Source: Bathynomus jamesi (lineage: Eukaryota > Arthropoda > Malacostraca > Isopoda > Cirolanidae). Taken from it: a DNA stretch of 64,000 nucleotides. Under the pieces are notes generated by a model that saw nothing but the letters and a program-made list of their open reading frames with translations, did no database searches and was not told the DNA's origin. The stretch spans positions 50,172 through 114,171 of the forward strand of contig JAJOZX010012290.1 of the NCBI GenBank assembly GCA_023014485.1, written 5' to 3'. This document shows positions 54,336-64,000 of the stretch, one piece after another. Position 1 is the stretch's first letter; each line of letters opens with the position of its first letter. Both the position numbers and the translations under genes were made by a program.

Positions 54336-54714
54336 CGGGTCATGACCAGGTTATGATTTAATTTTCCCAGAAGAGTTCCTTGTTCCATGCGCAGTCTGTG
54401 TAACAAAAGTTTCTCAGGTGACCATTCTGAGTTGTATCACAAATAAAAGCTCCTGATGCATTTCCTCATTCCTTATAAAGAAAAAGACCTCAGACCGGAT
54501 TTTTATCTAAATCCATTAAAACTTAAGGGTGGCGCGAATTTTAAGAAATTTGCCACCCCAAACTGTATAATTATACTAAGGCTTCGAGTTGCGCCACCTT
54601 TAAATATGTATGAATCGATCTAGTTTTTTTATTTTCAACCAACATCATTAGTAGCTGTGCAATATGAACAAGTATCATGAGAAATATATTTTTCATTTTC
54701 ATTTTTGGACCACC

Positions 54715-54761
<47 letters not shown>

Positions 54762-54765
<4 letters not shown>

Positions 54766-55240
54766 AATAAAACCACGAAGGAAAGGAAACACAGAATGGT
54801 GCTCAAGCGCTTTCGTCTAATGACATCCTCAGGAACACTGAAGTACATAAAGAGTTACAGCCTATATAGAGGTTACAGAAAAAAAAAAAATATATATATA
54901 CAATAAACGGAGAAACTAAAATACGTATAAAACAGCATCAATATTCCGTTAGAACAGGACAGTCGTCCAGTGCCCTTTTTGTCCATTTGTCAGAGTTATC
55001 CCACTGTATTGATTGGAATAATGCTTCAGTTTTATTTCACTCTAGCAACATTGTTAATAGAAATATTCTTGAGTCTGCCATTATCCAACTTACAAATAAC
55101 TTCACATAAGCAAAGGTCTTTTTCAACTCGATCCTGTTGTTTTGAATTCCTTTAGAACAGATTTAGATAAGAAGGGTAGAACGCTAAATCTTTGGTAAAC
55201 TTGTATGCGGGCAGAGTGCTAAAACCCGGGCAGATTTCCA

Positions 55241-55278
<38 letters not shown>

Positions 55279-55590
55279 GGTTGGAAATATTCATTTGATC
55301 TTGTGCTAAAAATCGATAGTTTTTCCTTACAAATTTATGCCTTTCCCACAATCCTCTAATTTTTATTTTTTATTTTTTTATTTTTATTTTTATTTTAATT
55401 TCTCGTTAATTGTTATATATATATATTTTTTTTTTTTCTGTGACCTATATGTAGGCTGTAACTCTTTATGTACTTCAGTGAGGATGTTATTAGACGAAAG
55501 CGCTTGAGCACCATTCTGTGTTTCCTTTCCTTCGTTGTTTTATTCATCATAAATATTTTTCACGTGTTACTTTCGTGAAATAATTTTCAT
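54762..55590. mobile_element. PLE-type ends in inverted orientation
   Basis: 54762-54885 (AAAACCACGAAGGAAAGGAA, CACAGAATGGTGCTCAAGCG, ACTTTATGT complement) reappears inverted at 55435-55555. The ~550 bp between are unassigned, with a long T-run at 55245-55272. Each arm abuts (AT)n. Confidence 0.6.
54811..54832 (-). ncRNA. minimal hammerhead core (PLE-type)
   Basis: On the minus strand CTGAGGA (54826-54832), a three-base stem II (GTC / GAC with loop ATTA), then GAAA (54811-54814) followed by GCGC. Short-stem-II hammerheads of this form are known from Penelope-like elements. A partner in opposite orientation at 55478-55500 has GTGAGGA in place of CTGAGGA. Confidence 0.55.
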
Positions 55591-56192
55591 ATATATATAT
55601 ATATTATATATATATATATCGGGTGATTTTTACTTTTAATCTGACACATTGAAAGTTTTGTATTTTTTTATTAACTGAAGTAATTCATAAAAGGGCATGA
55701 AATTTTTACTGTATATATATATATATTAGGGTGTCACTTATTTTTCAACTTTTAAGTTTCCGTCCTCTGACCCCATCAAAGTATGACATATGATGTAAAA
55801 ACACTGTGTTCAATGTTTTATTGAGATATTTTAATATTTAGAGGTCGCTCAACGGCTTCAAATTATTGGATACGAGATTTCTCAGAAAGTGTGAATATAT
55901 ACAATTTCCAAATGTATCAGGTTGTAACATAAATTCTGCTCGATTAGAAAATGGACGATAAATACAGAATACCCTCAAGATAATGTGAAATAGTTTTGAA
56001 ATGTTGCAAAATACACGCGGCGACAGGTTCGCACATGTTTTATCACGATACAGAATGCATTGCTTAGGCTAGTGTAGTATTAGGCTAATGAGTATTTTCT
56101 CCGCATGATTTGTCACAAGCGAATCTTCAACATCGAATCGATTTTTGCACATCACTGCATTCTCGGCAAGTGCAGGCACCGTTTTTTAATTG

Positions 56193-56680
56193 GATCGTCA
56201 CTGGGGATGAAAAATGGGTCCTCTATAACAATATTAAGCGTCGACATTAGTGGCTAAGCCGTGAAACAAAGCCTGAACCTCAGCCATGGAATGGACCCCA
56301 TCCAAAGAAAATTTTGCTCTGCGTTTGGTGGGATATGCAAGGAATTATTCATTTTGAGCTTCTGCCAAATAACCAAACAATCACAGCTGAAGTCTACTGC
56401 CAACATCTCCAACGATTGAAGATGGCATTACAAGAAAAACGTCCCGCATTAATTAATCGCAGGTGTTCTATTCCACCAGGATAACGCGCGCCTTCACACT
56501 GCTCGAATCACCACTGCCCAATTGGAGGCATTTGGTTGGGAAAAAAATGCCTCATCCACCTTATTCTCCGGACATCGCACCTTCAGACTACCATTTATTC
56601 AGAAGTCTGGAACACCACCTAGATGGACAAGAGTTCTGAATGAACTAAAAAATCGAGCAGAATACATGTTACAACCTTAT
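56193..56680 (+). pseudogene. mariner DD34D-type transposase remnant
   Basis: LNWIVTGDEKWVLYNNIKRR (first acid), HPKKILLCVWWDMQGIIHFE, LLPNNQTITAEVYCQHLQRL, then frame changes through a FHQDN..RPHTA-like segment and a PPYSPDIAPSDYHLF-like segment. These are standard mariner catalytic motifs, including the SPD...SDYHLF third-acid region. At least three stops or frameshifts. Confidence 0.8.
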
Positions 56681-56782
56681 ATTTAAACAATTTATTATGT
56701 TCCTACATTAGCAAGAAGTGCACAACACTCATAATATTAAGATGAAGTACATTAACATCAGACAGTAGCGTAATTATTATGA

Positions 56783-57203
56783 TTAATCATTATTTCCACT
56801 CGAGGTATGCTTTTGTCCCCATGTCCAATGCTTGCCATGGTCTTCAACAACCTGGAGAAGAAACTGGAGTTGTTCTTCATCTTTGGTTAGGTATCCAGAA
56901 AAATCCTGGATGAAAGCAACTCCACGTTCAGCGAAGTCATTTGTTACAGTTAGAGTTTTTACAGTCTCTTTCGCAGTCTGGTAATGAGTATCCTCTTCCC
57001 ATTGCTCTGAGAGGTTGAGCTTCGTGAACAATGATTTTGTGTTTTTTGTTACAAAGTTTTCCAAGCTTTTTTCTTTCACAGTATCCAGGTCAACAACCAG
57101 TCGCTTTGGAGGGTTCTCTTATCCATCAACACTCGTCATAGATACGACCATGCGATTTTTTATATCAGGGAGGACGGCGGCGGCGGCGGCACTAAAAGAC
57201 TAA
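56783..57203 (-). pseudogene. C-terminal fragment of an unassigned multicopy protein
   Basis: The frame reads AERGVAFIQDFSG followed by LTKDEEQLQFLLQVVEDHGK, a charged, helical C-terminal region. I have the impression that this ND-x-AERG ... TKDEEQ ... LLQVV pattern occurs in many uncharacterised arthropod and cnidarian proteins, but I cannot name the family. An in-frame stop lies at about 57118. The frame continues upstream for about 30 codons to a poly-alanine region. Confidence 0.4.
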
Positions 57204-57466
57204 AATAACACACACTAATGCAAACACATCCTACCATTAAGGCGACTGAAATGATACTTGGGTGAGGCATAGAAAGGAAGCGCATTTCAATTTAGGACAA
57301 GTAACGACGCGTCATCAAAGATTTAGTGGCCTTGAGCGACCTCTAAATATTAATATTTTTTCATGAAATTTCATAATCAGCGTTTTTACAGGCAATGTCA
57401 CATTTCTAGAGGGTCAGACCGAAACGTCTTGATGGTTCAGTTCTTACCATACAAATAATTGACCCC

Positions 57467-57471
<5 letters not shown>

Positions 57472-57530
<59 letters not shown>

Positions 57531-58138
57531 CTACAAAAGAAGGATAAATTAATGAAGCCAAGAAGCTTCGGCCCTCTGCTACACTGAGACCATCATCAGT
57601 TCATTGTATAATAGAGACTGACCGAACAGCAGAAGCGAGGACAAAGGACAAAATGGCACAAAAAGACATCCTTATAATATTTGTATAAAATAAAAGCACA
57701 TTTTATAATTACATCAAAAAAATCTAATTCCTCTTTGTTTATAACAATCCTAATAAATATGAACTGAAGAAATGAGGTTAGAATTTACCGTAAATATAAA
57801 TATAATTCACTCCTCTTTTATAGAAAGCGCAGAACTACTAATTTTTAAGTTTTTATTAGGCTCTATCGCAGACTAAAAGTTTTCTAATTAAATTTTTAAA
57901 AAAATGTCTATTAAGAATATTTAGGACTCACATTCTTAAGCTATAATAGCGTGGTTACGATATGGCAACTCATATATTTTAGTACGCCACTTATATTAAG
58001 TTTCTTAGAATTTTTAACAAAAGAAAGAAATCTGCGGGTATTTAAGTTATTAAGATCCCCATAGAAAGTAAGATTATAAACATATCTTGTTCGTCCGTAT
58101 GGCGGATATGTTAATTTAGTGAATTATGCATAAAATAC
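57472..58138. other. (AT)n/(GA)n then PLE-like scrap, otherwise unassigned
   Basis: (AT)n and (GA)n to 57530. On the minus strand 57593-57599 CTGATGA, a hairpin (GGTCTCAG...) and GGGCCGAAGC (57567) resemble a hammerhead core with the last A of GAAA changed to G. The rest is AT-rich without a clear frame. Confidence 0.45.
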
Positions 58139-58139
58139 A

Positions 58140-59050
58140 GGGTGATACAAAAAGGTGTCCCTCCCTCCTTCAACAATAAAAGGCGTATATATATATAACA
58201 AGTTATTTCCGCCAACACTTTTTTTGGGGGAGCAAACTGTATGTTTGTGCAATCATTATTAGTTTATATATGAATATTAGTGTGGGTATTATATTCTTAA
58301 TATATTGTATGTGTTTCAGTCGAGTGCACCTAATGACTTCTTCAGTCATTATATTATTTTTTCAAAGCAACTCATGATATATTACATAACTTCTCAAACA
58401 CTGAGCAGATATTTTGCATTAAAAGAGGTGTAACTATGCAGAACTCATTTAAATTATGGTAAATACTGAAATAGATCACCATTGTTTTCTAGCACATTTA
58501 AACGCGAAACAGCATATCATAGAGGGTACACAGCAAAATATTAAAATGAATTGCTCGAATGTTGTTTATGCTGTGATGCAGTTTTTCCTTCTTTTTTTTT
58601 TACAGTATCAGGACTTTTTGCTGTGAGCAGTTCCTTTCAGATAACCCTAAAGAAAGAAATCTACTCGTGACAGATCTGTAGACCTTGGTGGCCAAAGATC
58701 TTTTAAAATAATTGTCTCTAAAGAATGACTGATTAGTATTCTCGCTCCTTTCTGATATATGACATTTCGACTGTCACTGTATGCCATTTCACACTGTATG
58801 GCAAGTGTACTGATTTGTGTTAATTGATCATTGGAAAATATTTTTGGACCACTAAGATTCGTTGCTCTTATTGCATGCTATAAGACTATACTCACCAACT
58901 TTGACCATAAAGAGATATTGAAGAAAATGTGGGCTTTCGCTTGTGTATATTCCCATACTTTGTGTAGTTTGGTGCTTTCTAGAAGGTGTTTCCGCCAACT
59001 GTAAGTCAGTGAACAATGCATATACTCGTAGTTACATCTCCATACAAAAT
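58140..59050 (-). mobile_element. mariner-like element remnant
   Basis: CAGGGTGATACAAAAAGGTGTCC after TA at 58139 looks like a TIR. On the minus strand the C-terminal motifs WPPRSTDLSRVDFFL (around 58640-58690) and RLNVLENNGDLFQYLP (around 58455-58505) parallel the DD41D proteins at 41107 and 47222. Several stops. The right-hand TIR is not visible. Confidence 0.6.
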
Positions 59051-59105
59051 TTCAACGTAATCTGTTAACTGCTTACAAACATATGAAATATTTCAGGAGT
59101 TCTGC

Positions 59106-59145
<40 letters not shown>

Positions 59146-59484
59146 TAAAAAAACGTACAAATTACCTCTACTTTTTTATTTATACGTTTTTGCGTGTACC
59201 TGCTTTTTATAGGACCAATGCATCATTAAGACAGTTGAACAGGTAATATATCTTAAGTATGGATCTGACTTGAAGCTAATTGTTTATGTAATGAATTCTG
59301 CTTTCATAATACATTACACCGAATCAGGCACCGGCATTCACCATAATGATTCAGTTAAATTGGCAATTTGCTGCTTGTAACGAAAAATGGATTTGTTCTT
59401 CATGCCAAATTAGGCACATACACAAGTGTTTTCTGCATCGCTAAAGATGAAATAAAAAGGGATTTAATTTGGAGCTTCACTACT

Positions 59485-59545
<61 letters not shown>

Positions 59546-59561
59546 TATACAGTATATATAC

Positions 59562-59615
<54 letters not shown>

Positions 59616-61490
59616 TATAGTTGCGAAAATAAGTTCATAGAAGGGTAAATCCATGGAAAAAATAATTAAAATTTCAAAATTAAGTAATCTAACCATTTAA
59701 AAAAAATGGTTACCAATTCGCTGTCATTCAAACTAATCACTTTTCATTGGTTAGATTGTATTTCCAACCTTTTATAAATTGTTAATAAATTTTTAAATTT
59801 TCTGGCTTTTCATTATATTTTATTTCCTCCGTGACAGCAGTTGAAGCTCACTTAAAACGAATTAAATAAACATGTCTGCTTTCATATTGATTACAGAGCT
59901 GCGCTTTGTCTGTGTTTACGTCTATAATATTATAGAAACCCGTAGTGCAGAATACTCGTGATACAGTAAGGTAAAATTGAAACCCAACTTCCCGTCAGAT
60001 GAGTTATTTGTGATATAAAAATCAAGATCTGTATACCTCCCTCTCGGCCCCTACTTAATAATCCTCTACTCGGTGAGTATCATGCGTCTATTGTCTGCGA
60101 AGAGTCGGGCCACCGCTTTCTCGAAATTCCTGTTCTTTATGTAAATACATAGTATTGCTGAAAAACTTCAACCAAAACAGTCTATTTCGACCCTAAAATC
60201 TGAATCTTTCTCCTTATTTCTCTCTCTACAGCTCTTGCGTCATGCGTTTATATCCTTCGAGCAAAACATACCTCGAAAACGCGCAAGCGTTGATCCAAAC
60301 GCTTTTGCATGGAGTCGTAACAGATAAAAGAATGAGGTGCGATCCTCTCTTTCCTTTGAGGAATGAGGTGACGATAAAGAGAATGAAAGGTTCAGTAAAA
60401 CGAGGAAACTCCTTTAGATGGAGCGTTCGTCTCACGCTTGATAAAGTCGGTTACGGTTCATTGCTACCTTATAACTGTGTATTAGTTTGAGGGGCGCGTT
60501 CTTCACATGCAGATATTCGAATTGTGTCTTTTATTGTTGTTAATCAAGTATATTAACTGAGCGTGTAAATTTATTCGGAAGTAAAAAATTAACATTTTAT
60601 GGTATAATATTGTGATAATATATAATTACTAAATATTATTAAAATGGTTTGTTTAATATTCTCATAAAATTTAAAGGATAAAAGATATTAATTTAGATTT
60701 ACTTAAAATAAAAATAGGGTAGCAATAGTTTCAATAAAAGCTCATCTTACGCAGTTATATATGTTATTAACAATAATACTTTTAAACAATTAATCTAGAT
60801 AACATACTCACATATATAATAGGGCGGAGCGTTTTTACATTTTTTCCGATTTCCGTTTTGTAATAGCGCGGAAAAGTGGCTCTTCCACGTCAAAAGTGAG
60901 TGTGTAAAATCCCAGAGATCTGTAATAATATCTTCTGCCACCGCACGCACGTTGAAAATCCAAAAAATGCTCCAAAATACACATTTTTTCAATATTTTCT
61001 TATAGTTTTAATTTTCATCCTACCTTCTTGTAATAGCGATGAAAAGCATCCTAAAGGTTTATTTTAGACTACTTTTAAATATTTTTGTCCTGCGATAATT
61101 TATTCTGCCTCCGCAAACGTTCCAAAATACAGGAAAATTTACATAAATAGCGTATTTTATAATGACGCTATTATGGTCAACTTCGGCCCTACACCACAGT
61201 TTATTCGTTAATTATGTATTAAGTAATGCAATTAACAATTCATTATATCATATTTTAGTAATTTAAGAAGTTTATATATTTGAGCAATTAAATAATTTAG
61301 GTCCACCAATGCAGTTTACTTTGCATACGCTTGGTTTATTTTTGATGACTTATTATGTAATATGCATGCAGCTCCTCGCTTATTTCGTCAATATTGAATG
61401 TACTATATTGACAAAATAACCCAGAACTCACCACGTGGAGGTTGCTGCATTTCGAGTTCCTCCCTGTGCGACCCAACCACCCTACCATTA
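59051..61490. other. no gene; microsatellites
   Basis: (AAT)n at 59106-59146, (AT)n/(GA)n at 59489-59612. The rest is AT-rich. A pair of similar segments near 60820-60970 and 61000-61130 share TAATAGCG..GAAAAG and CTGCC.CCGCA..CGTT, perhaps an old duplication. Short frames have no motifs. Confidence 0.5.
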
Positions 61491-64000
61491 CACTAGGCAA
61501 CAAAGATTTTGTTACAGAAGACCAAATAGGTGCTCCTAGCTAATTTCGGTATGCTGATTTCAAATCTATAATTAGATTTTTTCTATCACGTCTAGATTTT
61601 GTGTAAAATGCAAATCACTTTTAGTAAAATTTTCTACCACGTCCAGATTTTGGTTTTAATCGGCTTAATGCCAGTAATATGAAACTTGCTTTTCAAGGTT
61701 AAAGCAATTTTTTTTGCCAACTATATACAAATTCGAACAATTTTGATAAATAAAATTTATCCCGAGTTGGCAACACTGAGTCAAGAGCATAGTAACGGGC
61801 AACGGCCCAACGGTAAGTCGCTACGTGACAGTCAAGCAGAACGGTTGTTGAAGCTCTCTGCTGATGAGCAAGTGACAGGTTGTGGTGACGTGTGTTTTTA
61901 TAGCATTTGTTTTGTACTACGGTGTGTATTTCTTTTTATTTTGCACATCGTAATAATTACTTTCTACGTTTTTTCAGATATTGTATGGTAATTCAAAATG
62001 GCATCAAATAGACGTGCTTGTGTAAATCACCCAGACAACTTCTGCTTTGTCTGTGGACAATATACACCTAAGCCACAACGTAGAAACATAACAACAAAGA
62101 TTAAACTTACCTACAAGTGTTATTTTGACTGTAAGTTAGGAGACCAACAGAGGGACTGGGCACCACATATTTGCTGTGCACAGTGCAATGCAATGTTAAT
62201 AGCTTGGATGAATGGTAAAAGAAAAGCTATGCCGTTCTCAGTCCCCATGGTTTGGCGTGAGCCGAAAAATCACTTCAATGATTGTTATTTTTTTTTTACA
62301 AAGATTGCTGGTTTCACAAAGAAAAACAAATCAAAGATCACGTACCCAAACTGCGAATCAGCAATGAAACCAGTACCACATGATGAAACAAATCCACCAC
62401 CAGTTCCACCAGCAACGATAACAGACAGCAGTTCATCTGAAGATTCTGCTAGTGATATAGAAACAGGGAAAGATGGCATATATGTTCCAGATGCAAATAT
62501 TTCCCCACATTTGTTAAGTCAAGCGGAGTTAAATGACTTAGTGCGCGATTTGGAATTACCAAAAGAAAAGGCAGAGTTGCTTGGTTCAAGACTTCAAGAA
62601 TTTAATCTTCTCCAACCAAACACCAAAGTTTCCCATTTCCGCCATCGCCATTTGCAGTTTTCATCATTTTACTTACAGGAAGAAAACGTTTGTTTCTGCC
62701 ACGATATCAGTGGTCTGATGCAAGGGATTGGCTGTCGCTATGATCCAAAAGAATGGAGACTGTTCATTGACTCTAGTAAAGCTAGCCTTAAAGCTGTATT
62801 ACTGCACAACGGCAATGAAAAACCTTCAATACCTGTAGCACATGCCACTGGCCTTAATGAGACTTATGAATCGATGAAACTGCTGCTAACTCATCAAATA
62901 TAAGGACCACACATGGAATATTTGTGGCGACCTTAAAGTTGTATCATTACTTCTTGGGTTACAGTTGGGCTACACAAAGCATATGTGCTTTTTGTGTCTA
63001 TGGAACAGCAGAGATGACAAGAACCACTACAAAAAACATGATTGGCCATCTAGAACTGAACATGTTGTTGGTAAATACAATGTGAAACACCCAGCACTTA
63101 TTGACCCTCAGAAAGTACATCTTCCACCACTTCACATTAAACTTGGCCTTATGAAAAATTTCGTGAAGGGTATGGATCATCAAGGTAGTGGTTTCCAATA
63201 TTTAAAGGATAAATTCAAAGGAATATTGACAGATGCTAAGCTAGAAGCTGGAGTTTTCACTGGACCACAGATCCGCAGTGTCATCCACGACTCATCGTTT
63301 CCATCTAACCTAAAAGAGAATGAACTAGGAGCATGGACATCTTTCGTTGAAGTTGTCAAAAATTTTCTTGGAAACCACAAAGCTGAAAACCACCGTAAAC
63401 TCGTAGAAAACATGCTTAAATCTTATGAAATAATGGGATGCAGAATGTCTTTGAAAATTCATTTTTTACATTCTCATCTTGACTTCTTCCCGGCCAACCT
63501 TGGGGCTGTAAGTGACGAGCATGGTGAGCGCTTCCACCAACAGATCTCAGTTATGGAAAACAGATACCAAGGTAATTTCAACCCAAATATGATGGGAGAT
63601 TATTGTTGGTTCCTGCAGAAGGAGAGCTCGTCATCCTACAAGCGACAAAGGAAGAGGACACACCAAAGTTTCACTTAAGAACAGGAATTTGCCTTTCAGT
63701 AGTAACAACAAAATACTAACGCGCTTTGGGTGGATGGTTGGGCGCAGGGGTGGTAACTCCATCAGCGGAATTCCGCTGTCTGTCTTAAGCCAGAATAAAG
63801 GAGGAAAGACATCCCTGTTCACTAATTATTTAAGTATGCTTAACATAAAACGTGGCACGGAAAAGTAGCTTAGACGGCTTTCGTAATAGAAGCGGGTGAG
63901 AAAAAAAATGAAAATAGGGGTTTTCGGTTACACAAAATCTGGACGTGAAGAGAAATTTTGATATCAGATCTGAAATCAGCATCAGCGCTTTAGTAGGAAT
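61491..64000 (+). mobile_element. CACTA-ended transposon, copy 2 (runs past window end)
   Basis: The left end CACTAGGCAACAAAG follows TTA (61488-61490). The motif TGCTGATTTC lies 61 bp inside the left end (61552) and in inverse form at 63972-63981; the same 61-bp spacing holds at the right end of copy 1. TIR similarity continues inward (CACGTCYAGATTTTGTGTAA at 61589-61609, inverse near 63929-63949). From the spacing the right end should be about 42 bp beyond the window. It contains the plus-strand transposase gene 61998-63678. Confidence 0.85.
61998..63678 (+). pseudogene. DDE-like transposase, intronless copy 2
   Basis: Starts MASNRRACVNHPDNFCFVCG, and the C-x2-C pairs with APHICCAQC about 35 residues on. 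An acidic linker (SSSSEDSASDIE), LFIDSSKASLKAVLLH (first acid, codon 62769), NICGDLK (second acid, codon 62929), GYTKHMCFLCLWNSRDD (C-x2-C at 62986 and 62995), HFLHSHLDFFPANLG and DEHGERFHQQI (candidate E, codon 63526) follow. One frame change at about 62890, after LLLTHQ, splits the gene. No intron is present at either site where copy 1 has one. Roughly 550 residues. The C-terminus is basic (YKRQRKRTHQ). Conserved spacing with copy 1 supports all three acids and the Cys/His block as functional. Confidence 0.8.

Larger units (their letters stand above)
53073..54720. mobile_element. long-TIR element with SINE and hAT fragments inside
   Basis: Inverted arms of about 280 bp (53073-53352 and 54437-54720), outermost ATTAGGATGGTCCAAAAA versus inverse ATTAGGGTGGTCCAAAAA, with shared GTGGCGCAACTC and GGAGCTYTTATTTGTG. 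TA flanks. The interior is a SINE-A head (53396-53500), a hAT fragment (53508-54335) and a repeat-C piece (54345-54436), all foreign. No transposase for these ends is present. Confidence 0.8.
55725..57471. mobile_element. long-TIR element with a mariner pseudogene inside
   Basis: Arms 55725-55852 and 57330-57471 are inverted, outermost TTAGGGTGTCACTTATTT versus inverse TTAGGGGGTCAATTATTT, and share ATTTAGAGGTCGCTCAA at their inner ends. TA flanks. The inside holds a mariner pseudogene (56193-56680) on the plus strand and an unrelated minus-strand coding fragment (56783-57203). Confidence 0.8.

Noticed and set aside
61686..61991. A 101-codon plus-strand frame just upstream of the copy-2 transposase.
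   Set aside because: No counterpart in copy 1; it lies between the TIR and the gene start and is most likely 5' untranslated sequence.

Overview
This is a eukaryotic, AT-rich, repeat-dominated stretch, most likely from an arthropod and possibly a decapod crustacean. That is an inference from the very long (AT)n runs, the Tc1/mariner, hAT, Penelope-like and tRNA/5S SINE content, and spliceosomal introns. I find no complete ordinary host gene. At best there is one candidate signal-peptide exon (28429-28527). Almost everything recognisable is a mobile element or its debris, often nested, and much of it sits against (AT)n tracts.

Layout. 0-11 kb: a Tc1/mariner copy with terminal inverted repeats (TIRs), SINE pieces, Penelope-like element (PLE) scraps carrying hammerhead-ribozyme-like cores, two hAT MITEs in the same target site, and a deleted Tc1. 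11-16.7 kb: a PLE 3' end, then a hAT element whose transposase frame is split by a 2.8-kb element (12535-15330). 16.8-24.5 kb: an LTR element (minus strand) with two ~890-bp LTRs, a gag-like part, unrecognised acidic frames and env-like remnants, but no pol. 24.5-31.1 kb: a rearranged PLE with a GIY-YIG domain, a 5S-rRNA-derived SINE, and a Tc1 element split by a 3.4-kb long-TIR element that itself contains a second Tc1-like transposase. 32-40 kb: dimeric tRNA SINEs (one split by a hAT with a perfect 8-bp target duplication) and large palindromes. 40-48 kb: a foldback, a near-intact DD41D mariner, a THAP-domain pseudogene with a tandem-repeated tail, a non-LTR RT fragment, and a second DD41D element lacking its N-terminus. 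49.8-59 kb: MITEs, foldbacks, two long-TIR elements carrying other transposon fragments, and another mariner remnant. 59-61.5 kb: nothing recognised.

The most interesting content is an element family present twice: 12535-15330 (minus) and from 61491 to just past the window end (plus). Both copies encode the same unusual protein: an N-terminal zinc-finger-like block, an RNase-H-like D...D...E pattern, and a C-x2-C / H block after the second D. They have long related TIRs starting CACTR, and they sit at TTA. Copy 1 interrupts a hAT reading frame; removing it plus one TTA restores an open frame across the junction. The terminal CACTR and 3-bp duplication recall CACTA/EnSpm elements, but I cannot match the protein to a named transposase. 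Copy 1 has two well-formed introns that copy 2 lacks.

Most coding regions are decayed. The window is best read as layered insertions rather than as genes working together.
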